Positions 23,757 to 32,633 of a stretch of DNA of 64,000 nt are shown here, piece by piece. The stretch is from Streptomyces mutabilis. GTDB taxonomy: Bacteria > Actinomycetota > Actinomycetes > Streptomycetales > Streptomycetaceae. The DNA lies in the NCBI RefSeq assembly GCF_014649815.1, contig NZ_BMTT01000023.1:17795-81794 (forward strand), read 5' to 3'. The notes under the pieces were generated by a model, which did not search any database, was not told where the DNA came from, and worked only from the letters and a program-made list of their open reading frames with translations. Each line of letters opens with the position of its first letter. Position 1 is the stretch's first letter. A program made the translations under genes and the position numbers.

Positions 23757-24602
23757 TTACTTGTTGGCGCCGAGCTCGATCGGCACGCCGACGAGGGAGC
23801 CGTACTCGGTCCAGGAGCCGTCGTAGTTCTTGACGTTCTCCACGCCCAGCAGCTCGTGCAGGACGAACCAGGTCAGGGCCGAGCGCTCACCGATGCGGCA
23901 GTAGGCGATGGTGTCCTTCGCCAGGTCGACCTGCTCGTCCTCGTAGAGCGCCTTGAGCTCGTCGTCGGACTTGAACGTGCCGTCGTCGTTGGCGTTCTTC
24001 GACCACGGGATGTTGCGGGCGGACGGGACGTGGCCCGGGCGCTGCGACTGCTCCTGCGGGAGGTGGGCCGGGGCGAGCAGCTTGCCGGAGAACTCGTCGG
24101 GCGAGCGGACGTCGACCAGGTTCTGCGCGCCGATCGCCTTGACGACGTCGTCGCGGAAGGCGCGGATGGACGTGTCCTGCGGCTTGGCCTTGTAGTCGGT
24201 CGCCGGACGCTCGGGCACCTCGGTGCCGTCGACCAGCTCGCGGGCGTCCAGCTCCCACTTCTTGCGGCCGCCGTCGAGGAGCTTGACGCTGTCGTGGCCG
24301 TACAGCTTGAAGTACCAGTAGGCGTAGGACGCGAACCAGTTGTTGTTGCCGCCGTAGAGGACCACGGTGTGGTCGTTGGAGATGCCCTTCTTCGACAGGA
24401 GCTTCTCGAAGCCCTCCTGGTCGACGAAGTCGCGGCGGATCGGGTCCTGGAGGTCCTGGGTCCAGTCGATCCGGATCGCGTTCTTGATGTGGTTCTTGTC
24501 GTACGCGGACGTGTCCTCGTCCACCTCGACGATCGCGATGGTCGGGTCGTCCAGGTGGTCCTGCAGCCAGTCGGCGTCGACCAGGACGTCGCTGCGGCTC
24601 AT
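23757..24602 (-). CDS. Thiosulfate/3-mercaptopyruvate sulfurtransferase (rhodanese)
   Basis: A 281-residue protein from ATG 24602. Two rhodanese domains: the inactive N-terminal one (VDADWLQDHLDDPTIAIVEV, VLYGGNNNWFASYAYWYFKL) and the catalytic C-terminal one, with the persulfide-forming cysteine in YCRIGERSALTW (about residue 233). It transfers sulfane sulfur to thiophilic acceptors. This is the CysA/SseA-type gene of actinobacteria, first in an operon with DUF1416. A cysteine-containing leader peptide and hairpin lie upstream, so control by cysteine supply through attenuation is inferred. Confidence 0.93.
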   Translation of the reverse strand: MSRSDVLVDADWLQDHLDDPTIAIVEVDEDTSAYDKNHIKNAIRIDWTQDLQDPIRRDFVDQEGFEKLLSKKGISNDHTVVLYGGNNNWFASYAYWYFKLYGHDSVKLLDGGRKKWELDARELVDGTEVPERPATDYKAKPQDTSIRAFRDDVVKAIGAQNLVDVRSPDEFSGKLLAPAHLPQEQSQRPGHVPSARNIPWSKNANDDGTFKSDDELKALYEDEQVDLAKDTIAYCRIGERSALTWFVLHELLGVENVKNYDGSWTEYGSLVGVPIELGANK

Positions 24603-24708
24603 GTTTTCTCCTCCGGGGCAGTTGCGGCGGGGCGTGCGGTGAGAAGGGTGTGCGCGCTCGGCCGGGGCGGCGCGCGGGTGCCCTGTGGGCAGGGCGGGCG
24701 AGGGGATA

Positions 24709-24730
24709 CGGACGGCGGCGCCGCCGTCCG
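24709..24730 (-). promoter_or_regulatory. Hairpin directly after the leader peptide, candidate attenuator
   Basis: A perfect 22-bp palindrome CGGACGGCGGC/GCCGCCGTCCG whose edge is 1 base past the stop codon of the 26-codon leader. It lies 106 bases before the sulfurtransferase start. A ribosome stalled on the leader's cysteine codons would sit just before it, fitting an attenuation switch. No T-run follows. Confidence 0.55.
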
Positions 24731-24731
24731 C

Positions 24732-24812
24732 TCAGACGGCGCGACAGAGCATGGCGGCGACGCGGCACAGGTCGACTGCCCGCCGCTTCGTGAGATCCGC
24801 CTGTCGCTTCAT
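24732..24812 (-). CDS. 26-residue cysteine-containing leader peptide upstream of sulfurtransferase
   Basis: ATG 24812 to stop at 24732. It begins MKRQADLTKRRAVDL and continues CRVAAMLCRAV, with cysteines at positions 16 and 23. Short peptides ending in such DLCR...CR patterns occur upstream of sulfur-metabolism genes in actinobacteria. Cysteine-responsive leader peptides are known in mycobacteria. It is followed at once by a palindromic hairpin. The peptide most likely acts through its translation rather than as a product. Confidence 0.78.
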   Translation of the reverse strand: MKRQADLTKRRAVDLCRVAAMLCRAV

Positions 24813-25083
24813 AAGGCCCGATCGTAGGGACGGACAGCGGTGCGTGTCACCGGCATGTCGGATTATGAGACGGGATTGTCCGGGATGCGGGACGGGAGCT
24901 CCTCGCGCGCATCGCCGAGCGGCCCGACGCCCCGGATGCGTGGACCTCTCATCTGCGCTGCGGACGGCACCGTCTCACCCATCGGACTCCACAACCGCCG
25001 CTCGGCGGCCACGCGGTCGCCACTCGGCCGTCACACGGTCGCCGTCGGGCGCACGCCTCCGCGAGCGGCCGGCCGCCGCCGTC

Positions 25084-25821
25084 CTACCCGGCGAGCTCGA
25101 CGTTCGAACCCTTCACCGTGATCTCGACGCCGTCCTTCGCGGCCTCGACCTTGTCCAGCTCGATGCCACCGGGCAACTCGTCGATGGTCTGCTGGAAGTC
25201 GGTGATGGCCCGGATGCGGGACTCGGCGAGCTGCCTGCCGCCGATCTCCGGCAGCCCGTCCGCGACGACCTCGACGTCGTTGTCCTTGACCGTGACCGAG
25301 CTGAGCACGTCGACCGGCTGGGGCAGTTCGACACCGAACGCCGTGGCCTGGAGGGAAACCTTGATCTTGCCGTTGCCGCCGTCGGAGAGGCCGATGACCT
25401 TCGCGGTGACGCCCGGCGCGACCTCCGTGGGCTCGGACTTGGCGGCCTTCATCAGCTCGTCGTAGGCGATGGTCGCGGTACCGGTGGCGGTGGCCGCGGT
25501 GGCGGAGCCGAAGTCGCTCGAGAAGCCGACGCCCTTCATGTTCGCGCGCAGGTGGTCGATGCGGATCTTCTCGGCGCCGTCGCCGGTGGACGCCTCGTAG
25601 CCGTCGATGCCGACCTCGACGTCGTCCAGCTCGCCGCCGACGACCTGGGTGAGGAAGGGGAAGCCGTTGATGGAGACGTCGGGCGTCGAGGCCAGGTTCT
25701 CGCTGCTGCGCAGCTGGTCCGCCGCCTCGCCCTCGGCGAAGTTGACCGCCACACGGTCCGCGATCACGAAGAGACCGCCCAGGATCACGACGACGATCAA
25801 CAGTATTCGCAGTGCACGCAT
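25084..25821 (-). CDS. LmeA-like (DUF2993) phospholipid-binding membrane-anchored protein
   Basis: A 245-residue protein. ATG 25821 follows GGGAG by 7 bases. One N-terminal membrane segment (LRILLIVVVILGGLFVIADR) precedes an extracytoplasmic DUF2993 domain (INGFPFLTQVVGGELDDVEV, GVTAKVIGLSDGG, LPQPVDVLSSVTVKDNDVEV). In mycobacteria LmeA binds phospholipid and supports lipomannan elongation; the Streptomyces role is unknown. About 196 bases of promoter region with no gene separate it from the membrane protein gene at 26018. The roughly 270 bases between its end and the leader peptide hold nothing else recognised. Confidence 0.83.
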   Translation of the reverse strand: MRALRILLIVVVILGGLFVIADRVAVNFAEGEAADQLRSSENLASTPDVSINGFPFLTQVVGGELDDVEVGIDGYEASTGDGAEKIRIDHLRANMKGVGFSSDFGSATAATATGTATIAYDELMKAAKSEPTEVAPGVTAKVIGLSDGGNGKIKVSLQATAFGVELPQPVDVLSSVTVKDNDVEVVADGLPEIGGRQLAESRIRAITDFQQTIDELPGGIELDKVEAAKDGVEITVKGSNVELAG

Positions 25822-26017
25822 GCGGTGTTCTCCCACCCCGGGTGGTCAACGACGGCGGTACCCCGACGACCGGCGGCCGTCCAGCGCGAGGGTAACGCGG
25901 CGGACAGGGGGCGCCGGCATTTTGTCGATCACCTGTGACAGGCGGGGCGGGCGGGACAGGCCGGCAGGGGGCGGGCGCCGGGAGCGGTGGGATCGGCACC
26001 CGCCCCCGGCGGCCTGG

Positions 26018-27373
26018 TCAGCCGAGCGCCCGGCCCAGCAGGTAGACGGCCGGCGCCGCGGCCGCCAGTGGCAGGGCCACGCCCGCAGTGAAGTGGACGA
26101 AGCGGGAGGGGTAGTCGTAGGCCGCGACCCGGTGGCCGATCAGCGCGCACACCGCGGCGCCCGCGCCGAGCAGCGCCCCCGACGTCCCGAAGCCCGTCAT
26201 CGCGCCGGCCGCGATCCCCGCCCCGGCCGCCGCGAGCAGCGCCACGACCAGTGACGCCGCGGTCGGCAGCGGCAGGGCCCGCGCCACGACGGCGACGGCC
26301 ACCGCGATCGCGCCGACCGTCACGGCGTCCGCGTCGGCGGCCAGGTACCCGCCCGCGACGACGGCCAGGGCCGCCGCGGCGACGGTCGCCATCAGGCCGT
26401 ACATCCGCTCGTCGGGGTCGGCGTGCGAGCGCAGTTGCAGCACCAGGGAGAGCAGCACCCACACCCCGAGCGTGCCGAGGATCGCCGCCGGTGAGCGGTC
26501 CGACACCAGCATCGCCGCGTCGGCGGCGAGCGCGGCGGCGAAGCCCAGTGCGATGCCCTGGCGGGCGGGCCACATGCCGTTCAGCCGGAACCAGCCCGCC
26601 GCGGTGACCGCCTGGAGGACGACGAGCGGGACGAGCAGGGCGTACGTGCCGAGCGCCGCGGCACCGGCCAGCAACAGACCGAGCAGCGCGGTGAGTCCGG
26701 CCGGCTGCATGCCGGGGTCGATGATCGGCGAGCGCCCCTCGGCACGGGCACGCTGGGCGTCCGTTATCCGCGTGTTCCCGGCGAGGGTCGCGGGGCCGTA
26801 GTGGGGCTCGTCGGTGGGGGTCGGGTCGGGGGCGGTCGGATGCTGGTGGGGCTGTGGCTGCTGTGCGTACACCTGGGGCTGCGGGGCGTACCCCTCCGGC
26901 TGCGGCTGCGGCTGCGGCTGCGGCTGCGGCTGCTGGGCGTACCCCTCCGGCTGCAGCTGCTGTGCGTACCCCTGGGGCTGCGGGGCGTACCCCTCCGGCT
27001 GCGGCTGCGGCTGCGGCTGCGGCTGCGGCTGCTGGGCGTACCCCTGTGGCTGATAGGGCTGCTGACGATGCTGAGGCTGCTGCTGGGGCGCGTAGCCGCC
27101 GTGCGACCCGTACTGCGCACTCGCCGGCTCCTGGTACGCCTGCGGGGCCTGCGGCTGCTGGGGCGGCAGGTACGCCGTCTCCTCCGCCGAGACCGGCGGC
27201 TGCACCTGGGTCTCCCAGGTCTGCCCCTGCCACTGCTGCGTGTACTGCGCGGCGTTCGGGTCGTCGTAACCGTGGTGGCCCTGGTACGCCTGCTGCCCGG
27301 ACGGCCACGCCTGGGCGTCGTATCCCTCGTACGGCTGGTTCTGTCCGTACGGACGGTCCGGCTGGTCGGTCAT
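26018..27373 (-). CDS. Multi-span membrane protein with Gln/Pro/Tyr-rich repeat N-terminus
   Basis: A 451-residue protein. ATG 27373 lies 2 bases past the MoaD-like stop, with GGTGAGC as ribosome site. Residues 1-210 are disordered and dominated by Gln, Pro, Tyr and Gly, including a 33-residue tandem duplication. A cytoplasmic linker follows (ITDAQRARAEGRSPIIDPGM), then about ten membrane segments (LTALLGLLLAGAAALGTYAL through LPLAAAAPAVYLLGRAL). No transporter motif was recognised. Translation is coupled to the MoaD-like gene. Confidence 0.75.
   Translation of the reverse strand: MTDQPDRPYGQNQPYEGYDAQAWPSGQQAYQGHHGYDDPNAAQYTQQWQGQTWETQVQPPVSAEETAYLPPQQPQAPQAYQEPASAQYGSHGGYAPQQQPQHRQQPYQPQGYAQQPQPQPQPQPQPEGYAPQPQGYAQQLQPEGYAQQPQPQPQPQPQPEGYAPQPQVYAQQPQPHQHPTAPDPTPTDEPHYGPATLAGNTRITDAQRARAEGRSPIIDPGMQPAGLTALLGLLLAGAAALGTYALLVPLVVLQAVTAAGWFRLNGMWPARQGIALGFAAALAADAAMLVSDRSPAAILGTLGVWVLLSLVLQLRSHADPDERMYGLMATVAAAALAVVAGGYLAADADAVTVGAIAVAVAVVARALPLPTAASLVVALLAAAGAGIAAGAMTGFGTSGALLGAGAAVCALIGHRVAAYDYPSRFVHFTAGVALPLAAAAPAVYLLGRALG
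26861..27058. repeat. 99-base tandem duplication encoding a Gln-Pro-rich segment
   Basis: Two adjacent 99-base units (26861-26959, 26960-27058), each encoding a 33-residue block of five QP pairs flanked by EGYA and GYAQQ. The last part of unit 2 diverges. Inner CTGCGG hexamers make the region prone to slippage. Confidence 0.85.
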
Positions 27374-27375
27374 GC

Positions 27376-27630
27376 TCACCCTCCCGCGAACGGCGGGAGC
27401 ACCTCGACCGTGCCGCCGTCGGCCAGTCGTACCGTCTCGTGCTCGCGCGTGCCCACGGGGTCGCCGTCGACGAGGAACGAGCAGCGCAGCAGCACGCGCG
27501 TGAGTTCGCCGGGGTGCCGCTCGCGCACCGCGCCGAGCGCCTCTGCGAGCGTGGCCGCGTCGTACGCCTCCTCGGCCACCCCCGCCGCGGCCTTCGCGGC
27601 GGCCCAGTAGCGCACCGTGACCTTTGCCAT
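27376..27630 (-). CDS. MoaD/ThiS-family small sulfur-carrier protein
   Basis: An 84-residue beta-grasp protein from ATG 27630. It begins MAKVTVRYWAAAKAAAGV, typical of MoaD, and ends in the required PFAGG, the diglycine that is thiocarboxylated. MoaD-type carriers feed sulfur to molybdopterin or other targets. No other molybdenum cofactor genes are nearby; the sulfurtransferase operon 2.8 kb away is the nearest sulfur gene. It is followed at once by the large membrane protein gene. Confidence 0.85.
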   Translation of the reverse strand: MAKVTVRYWAAAKAAAGVAEEAYDAATLAEALGAVRERHPGELTRVLLRCSFLVDGDPVGTREHETVRLADGGTVEVLPPFAGG

Positions 27631-27692
27631 CTGGATCCTTCGTCGCCGGTGCCGGTCGGCGTCGGTGTCGACCGGCGGTGAACTACGTCAGG

Positions 27693-28553
27693 CTAGCCCG
27701 CCCGCGCCACCGCCCAGTCGCCGATCCGGTGCAGCAGCCCCTCGCCGGACGCGTGCTCGGCGTGGCCCATGCCGGGCTCCAGCCAGAGCTCCCCGTGGCC
27801 ACCGGCCGCCTCGGCCAGCATCCGGGGGTGGTCGAGGGGAAAGTAGCCGTCCCGGTCGCCGTGCACGACGAGCAGCGGCCTCGGCGCGATCCGGGGCACC
27901 GCCTCCACCGGCGACAGCGGCACCGGGTCCCAGTCCCGGTGATGGATACGGGTGCGCATGCCGTAGCGGCCCACCAGGCGCCCGGCGGGGCGCATCACCA
28001 GCCAGTGCAGCCGGCGCATGGGTGCCGTACCCCGGTAGTACCAGCGGGCCGGCGCGCTCACCGACACCACGGCGTCCGTGCCGGCCTCGCCGTCGTCGGC
28101 GTACAGCGCGGCGTGCCGCAGTACCACCGAGCCGCCCATGGAGAAGCCGACGGTCACCACGCGCGCGTGTCCGAATCCGCGCGCCCAGGTGACCGCGGCC
28201 GCCAGGTCCAGCACCTCGCGGTCACCGACGGTGGACCGTCCACCGGACGCGCCGTGCCCCCTGAAGGAGAACGTGACCACGGCGCCGTGGTGCGCGAACG
28301 CCTCGGCGATGCGTCGTACGTGCGGCCGGTCGGCGTCGCCCGTGAACCCGTGGGCGACGACGAACACCAGGTCAGGTGCGTCGCGGTGGGTCACGCCGGG
28401 CTCGTGCACGGCGTCGATCGGCACGCCGTCGGCCGTGCGGAGGAAGGTGCGGGCCGGCGTGCGGCGCGGGCTCCTCCGAGGCGTCTTTCCGGGCGTCTCG
28501 GAATGCGGACGAAAGGTGGAACGCGCCACATGACCTGACCGACGGTTGCTCAT
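27693..28553 (-). CDS. Alpha/beta-hydrolase (serine hydrolase family)
   Basis: A 286-residue protein from ATG 28553 (GTG 28529 possible). The first 40 residues are basic and possibly disordered. The hydrolase fold follows: [15 protein letters not shown] (oxyanion strand), nucleophile elbow [11 protein letters not shown], acid in [11 protein letters not shown], and the catalytic His in GMGHAEH. It resembles lysophospholipase-like or acylglycerol hydrolases; the substrate is not predictable. It is divergent from glnR across a 245-base region and 62 bases before the MoaD-like gene on the same strand. Confidence 0.83.
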   Translation of the reverse strand: MSNRRSGHVARSTFRPHSETPGKTPRRSPRRTPARTFLRTADGVPIDAVHEPGVTHRDAPDLVFVVAHGFTGDADRPHVRRIAEAFAHHGAVVTFSFRGHGASGGRSTVGDREVLDLAAAVTWARGFGHARVVTVGFSMGGSVVLRHAALYADDGEAGTDAVVSVSAPARWYYRGTAPMRRLHWLVMRPAGRLVGRYGMRTRIHHRDWDPVPLSPVEAVPRIAPRPLLVVHGDRDGYFPLDHPRMLAEAAGGHGELWLEPGMGHAEHASGEGLLHRIGDWAVARAG

Positions 28554-28798
28554 GTCGGCTATTCTGCTGGGCAGAGGACTCGGGCAACGTAGCCCCCGGG
28601 TCCTTTTGTGCTTTCGGGAGCGATGCCGGGCGGGCGCCGGGCGTTCACCTCCCGGACGCGGCGGGCCCCACGGGCACGGGTCCCGCCACCTGTAAGAAGC
28701 AGTGCCGCAAACGTCCTCGCAGGGACCCAGGAGGAACCAGACGTTATGGGCGAGCGAACCGGGCACGACCGCAGGACGACCCAGGCAGGTGGGACGCG

Positions 28799-29572
28799 AT
28801 GAGTTCTCTGCTGCTCCTGACCAACGCCCTCCAGCCGTCGACGGAGGTGCTCCCCGCCCTCGGCCTGCTGCTGCACAACGTCCGCGTCGCCCCCGCCGAG
28901 GGCCCCGCCCTCGTCGACACCCCCGGCGCCGACGTGATCCTCGTCGACGGGCGCCGCGACCTCCCCCAGGTCCGCAGCCTGTGCCAGCTGCTGCGCTCCA
29001 CGGGCCTCAGCTGCCCGCTGGTCCTGGTCGTCACCGAGGGCGGCCTCGCCGCCGTCACCGCCGACTGGGGCATCGACGACGTACTGCTGGACACCGCGGG
29101 CCCGGCGGAGGTCGAGGCCCGGCTGCGCCTCGCCATGGGCCGTCAGCAGATCGTCGGCGACGACTCCCCGATGGAGATCCGCAACGGCGACCTCTCGGTG
29201 GACGAGGCGACGTACTCCGCGAAGCTCAAGGGGCGGGTCCTGGACCTGACCTTCAAGGAGTTCGAGCTGCTGAAGTACCTCGCCCAGCACCCGGGCCGGG
29301 TCTTCACCCGCGCCCAGCTGCTCCAGGAGGTCTGGGGCTACGACTACTTCGGCGGCACCCGCACCGTCGACGTGCACGTACGGCGGCTGCGCGCCAAGCT
29401 CGGCCCGGAGCACGAGTCGCTGATCGGGACCGTCCGCAACGTCGGCTACCGCTTAGTCACGCCGGAGAAGCCCGAGAAGGGCGAGCGCGCGGAGGACGCC
29501 AAGGCGAAGGCCGGGGCCCGGACGGAGGCGCGGGCGGACACCGCGGCCCAGGCGCCGTCGACCAAGGTGTGA
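28799..29572 (+). CDS. glnR: GlnR, OmpR-family master regulator of nitrogen metabolism
   Basis: A 257-residue protein from ATG 28799 (GGTGGG upstream). The N-terminal atypical receiver domain starts [20 protein letters not shown] and keeps the conserved D50 (ILVDGRRD) but lacks other phosphorylation-pocket acids. In GlnR this residue supports a phosphorylation-independent dimer. The C-terminal winged helix has [40 protein letters not shown] and [13 protein letters not shown]. The tail is charged and Ala-rich. GlnR activates or represses glnA, amtB, nirB and other nitrogen genes in Streptomyces (established). No cognate kinase gene is adjacent, as expected. Confidence 0.93.
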   Translation: MSSLLLLTNALQPSTEVLPALGLLLHNVRVAPAEGPALVDTPGADVILVDGRRDLPQVRSLCQLLRSTGLSCPLVLVVTEGGLAAVTADWGIDDVLLDTAGPAEVEARLRLAMGRQQIVGDDSPMEIRNGDLSVDEATYSAKLKGRVLDLTFKEFELLKYLAQHPGRVFTRAQLLQEVWGYDYFGGTRTVDVHVRRLRAKLGPEHESLIGTVRNVGYRLVTPEKPEKGERAEDAKAKAGARTEARADTAAQAPSTKV

Positions 29573-29614
29573 TACGCCCTGCCCGGGGCGGATCCATCCG
29601 CGTAGACTCCGCGC

Positions 29615-30637
29615 GTGGCCAAGGTGACTCGGGATGATGTGGCACGGCTGGCGGGAACTTCCACCGCCGTCGTCAGCTATGTCATCAACAACGGACCCCG
29701 GCCGGTCGCCCCGGCCACGCGCGAGCGTGTCCTCGCCGCCATCAAGGAACTGGGCTACCGGCCGGACCGGGTCGCCCAGGCGATGGCGTCGCGGCGGACG
29801 GACCTCATAGGACTGATCGTCCCGGACGCGCGCCAGCCCTTCTTCGCGGAGATGGCGCACGCCGTCGAGTGGGCCGCCTCCGAGCGCGGCAAGATGGTCC
29901 TCGTCGGCAACTCCGACTACGTCGGCGAGCGCGAGGTCCACTACCTGCGCGCCTTCCTCGGGATGCGCGTCTCCGGTCTGATCCTGGTCAGCCACGCCCT
30001 GAACGACCTGGCCGCCGCCGAGATCGAGGCCTGGGACGCCCGGGTCGTCCTGCTGCACGAGCGCCCCGAGGCCATCGACGACGTCGCCGTCGTCACCGAC
30101 GACCTCGGCGGCGCCCAGCTCGCCGTGCGCCACCTGCTGGAGCACGGGTACGAGTACGTCGCCTGCATGGGCGGCACCGCCGAGACCCCGTCCGTCGGCG
30201 ACCCGGTCTCCGACCACGTCGAGGGCTGGAGGCGGGCGATGAAGGAGGCCGGGCTCTCCACCGAGGGCCGGCTCTTCGAAGCCCCGTACAACCGCTACGA
30301 CGCGTACCGCGTGGCCCTGGAACTGCTCTCCGGCCCGCGGCGTCCGCCCGCGATCTTCTGCTCCACCGACGACCAGGCGATCGGCCTGCTGCGCGCGGCC
30401 CGCGAGCTGCGCATCGACGTGCCGGGCGAGCTGGCGGTGGCCGGATTCGACGACATCAAGGAGGCGGACCTGGCCGACCCGCCGCTGACGACGGTCGCCT
30501 CCGACCGCTCGGCGATGGCGCGGGCGGCCGTGGACCTGGTCCTGGACGACGGTCTGCGCGTGGCGGGCTCCCGGCGCGAGCGGCTGAAGGTCTTCCCGTC
30601 GCGGCTGGTGGTCCGGCAGTCCTGCGGCTGCGAGTAG
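29615..30637 (+). CDS. LacI-family transcriptional regulator
   Basis: A 340-residue protein from GTG 29615. An N-terminal HTH ([20 protein letters not shown]) is followed by the hinge-like [19 protein letters not shown] and a periplasmic-binding-protein-like effector domain ([60 protein letters not shown]). It ends VVRQSCGCE, a cysteine-containing tail. LacI proteins usually sense a sugar; no sugar genes are adjacent, so the regulon is elsewhere. It starts 43 bases after glnR, so read-through from glnR is possible. Confidence 0.88.
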   Translation: MAKVTRDDVARLAGTSTAVVSYVINNGPRPVAPATRERVLAAIKELGYRPDRVAQAMASRRTDLIGLIVPDARQPFFAEMAHAVEWAASERGKMVLVGNSDYVGEREVHYLRAFLGMRVSGLILVSHALNDLAAAEIEAWDARVVLLHERPEAIDDVAVVTDDLGGAQLAVRHLLEHGYEYVACMGGTAETPSVGDPVSDHVEGWRRAMKEAGLSTEGRLFEAPYNRYDAYRVALELLSGPRRPPAIFCSTDDQAIGLLRAARELRIDVPGELAVAGFDDIKEADLADPPLTTVASDRSAMARAAVDLVLDDGLRVAGSRRERLKVFPSRLVVRQSCGCE

Positions 30638-30708
30638 CCGCCCACGCCCCGGCGTCCTGGACTCGCGCCGGGTTCTTTACATAGGGCATACGAGGTTCTG
30701 CCGGGCTT

Positions 30709-30736
30709 CTCAGGCAGCCCTCAGGCCGCTCTCATA
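30709..30736. promoter_or_regulatory. Three CTCA half-sites at 11-base intervals before the HtrA-like gene
   Basis: CTCAGG at 30709, CTCAGG at 30720 and CTCATA at 30731, an exact 11-base period ending 17 bases before the protease start. Tandem direct repeats spaced by one helical turn are the usual binding pattern of OmpR-type response regulators. The neighbouring CssR-type regulator is the obvious candidate (inference). Confidence 0.6.
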
Positions 30737-30752
30737 CGGGGGCGGGAAGCTC

Positions 30753-31796
30753 ATGAACATGACCGAGAGCCTCCGCCGCAGCGGCGAGTACGAGCACGCC
30801 CAGGAGAACCCGTACCAGGGAACCCAGCACGCCTCCTCTCCCGTCGACCCGGAGTGGCCGCCCCCGCCGGCCCAGCCGCCCGCCGCCGCCTTCCCGGACG
30901 GGCAGCCCGAGCAACCCCACAAGAAGCGCGGGACCCGGCGCGGCCCCGTCGCCCTCCTCACCGCCGTGGCGATCGTCGCGGCGGCCGTCGGCGGGGGCAC
31001 CGCGTTCGGCATCCAGGAGCTGACCGGCAGCGACACCGTCGCCGCGAGCACCGGCAGCACCGACGTGGTGCCGTCCAGCCAGAAGGGCACGGTCTCCGGG
31101 GTCGCCCAGGCGGTCAGTCCGAGCATCGTCGAGATCAGCGCCACCTCGGCCGCGGGCTCCTCCACCGGTTCCGGTGTGATCATCACCAGCGACGGCGAGA
31201 TCATCACCAACAACCACGTGGTGTCCGGCGCCTCGTCCGTCAAGGTGACGACCAACGACGGCGAGCAGTACACGGCCGAGGTCGTCGGCACGGACAGCAG
31301 CAAGGACCTCGCGCTGATCAAGCTGGAGAACGCCTCCGGCCTGAAGGCAGCGCCCCTCGGCGACTCCGACGCCGTGCAGGTCGGCCAGCAGGTCGTGGCG
31401 ATCGGCTCCCCCGAGGGCCTGACCGGCACGGTCACCAGCGGCATCGTCTCCGCTCTGGACCGCGACGTGACCGTCTCGACCGACGAGGGACAGCAGCAAC
31501 AGCAGCAGCGCCGGGGCGGCGGCTGGCCGTTCGAGTTCGGCGGCCAGGAGTTCAACGGCGACACCGGCTCGTCCACGACGACGTACAAGGCGATCCAGAC
31601 CGACGCGTCCCTGAACCCGGGCAACTCCGGCGGCGCGCTGATCGACATGAACGGCAACATCATCGGCATCAACTCCGCGATGTACTCGTCGGCCGAGTCC
31701 TCCGCCGGTGCGGGCAGCGTCGGCCTGGGCTTCGCCATCCCGATCAACACCGTCAAGGCCGACCTGGCGAAGCTGCGCGCGGGTGCCGCCGGCTGA
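30753..31796 (+). CDS. Membrane-anchored HtrA-like trypsin-type serine protease without PDZ domain
   Basis: A 347-residue protein. ATG 30753 follows GGGAAGCTC. The cytoplasmic N-terminal 60 residues are Pro/Gln-rich, then one membrane segment (GPVALLTAVAIVAAAVGGGT), then an extracytoplasmic protease domain. The triad is His in ITNNHVV, Asp in DLALIKL, and Ser in NPGNSGGAL. A low-complexity EGQQQQQQ loop interrupts the domain. The chain ends straight after the protease domain, so no PDZ domain is present. Such HtrA-like proteases clear misfolded secreted proteins. The CssRS-type system next door is known in Streptomyces to respond to secretion stress. Confidence 0.88.
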   Translation: MNMTESLRRSGEYEHAQENPYQGTQHASSPVDPEWPPPPAQPPAAAFPDGQPEQPHKKRGTRRGPVALLTAVAIVAAAVGGGTAFGIQELTGSDTVAASTGSTDVVPSSQKGTVSGVAQAVSPSIVEISATSAAGSSTGSGVIITSDGEIITNNHVVSGASSVKVTTNDGEQYTAEVVGTDSSKDLALIKLENASGLKAAPLGDSDAVQVGQQVVAIGSPEGLTGTVTSGIVSALDRDVTVSTDEGQQQQQQRRGGGWPFEFGGQEFNGDTGSSTTTYKAIQTDASLNPGNSGGALIDMNGNIIGINSAMYSSAESSAGAGSVGLGFAIPINTVKADLAKLRAGAAG

Positions 31797-31892
31797 GCGG
31801 GCGTCCACGCGGCTGCCCGAGGCCGCTGTGGACATGCGAGGCTGAAGAGGTTGTCAGCCGCACCCGAGACCGCATCCGAGGAATCCGAGCCC

Positions 31893-32633
31893 ATGAGCCC
31901 CGCAGACGGCGACCGCGACCGTGAAGTCCAGCGCATCCTGATCGTCGACGACGAGCCGGCGGTCCGCGAGGCGCTCCAGCGCAGCCTCGCCTTCGAGGGT
32001 TACGACACCGAGGTCGCCGTCGACGGCGCCGACGCACTGGAGAAGGCGACGGCCTACCGCCCCGACCTGGTCGTCCTCGACATCCAGATGCCCCGCATGG
32101 ACGGCCTGACCGCCGCCCGCCGCATCCGCGGTGCGGGTGACACGACGCCCATCCTCATGCTCACGGCCCGCGACACGGTCGGCGACCGGGTGACCGGCCT
32201 GGACGCCGGCGCCGACGACTACCTGGTCAAGCCCTTCGAACTCGACGAACTCTTCGCCCGCATCCGCGCGCTGCTGCGCCGCAGCTCCTACGCGGCGGCC
32301 CTCGAGGCCACCGCCGAGGACGACGACACCCTCACCTTCGCCGACCTGACCATGGACCTGTCGACGCGGGAGGTCGTCCGCGCCGGACGCCCGGTCGAAC
32401 TGACCCGCACGGAGTTCACACTCCTGGAGATGTTCATGGCCCACCCGCGCCAGGTCCTCACCCGCGAGCAGATCCTCAAGGCCGTCTGGGGCTTCGACTT
32501 CGAGCCCTCCTCCAACTCCCTCGACGTGTACGTCATGTACCTGCGCCGCAAGACAGAGGCGGCCGGCGAGCCGCGCCTCGTCCACACCGTGCGAGGCGTC
32601 GGCTACGTCCTGCGGCAGGGCGGCGCGGAGTGA
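31893..32633 (+). CDS. cssR: OmpR-family response regulator, CssR-type (secretion stress)
   Basis: A 246-residue protein. ATG 31893 follows GAGGAA by 8 bases. The receiver domain has acidic residues in [10 protein letters not shown], the phospho-acceptor in [13 protein letters not shown], the Thr in MLTARD, and the Lys in DDYLVKPFE. The C-terminal winged helix has [20 protein letters not shown] and [16 protein letters not shown]. It overlaps the kinase gene by GTGA, so the two are translated together. The cssRS name rests on the recalled position of a Streptomyces secretion-stress system beside an HtrA-like gene; MprAB is the closest general type. Confidence 0.8.
   Translation: MSPADGDRDREVQRILIVDDEPAVREALQRSLAFEGYDTEVAVDGADALEKATAYRPDLVVLDIQMPRMDGLTAARRIRGAGDTTPILMLTARDTVGDRVTGLDAGADDYLVKPFELDELFARIRALLRRSSYAAALEATAEDDDTLTFADLTMDLSTREVVRAGRPVELTRTEFTLLEMFMAHPRQVLTREQILKAVWGFDFEPSSNSLDVYVMYLRRKTEAAGEPRLVHTVRGVGYVLRQGGAE

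Noticed and set aside
26861-27058. Possible CRISPR-like array
   Set aside because: Repeats are directly adjacent coding units without unique spacers, and they translate to QP-rich protein.
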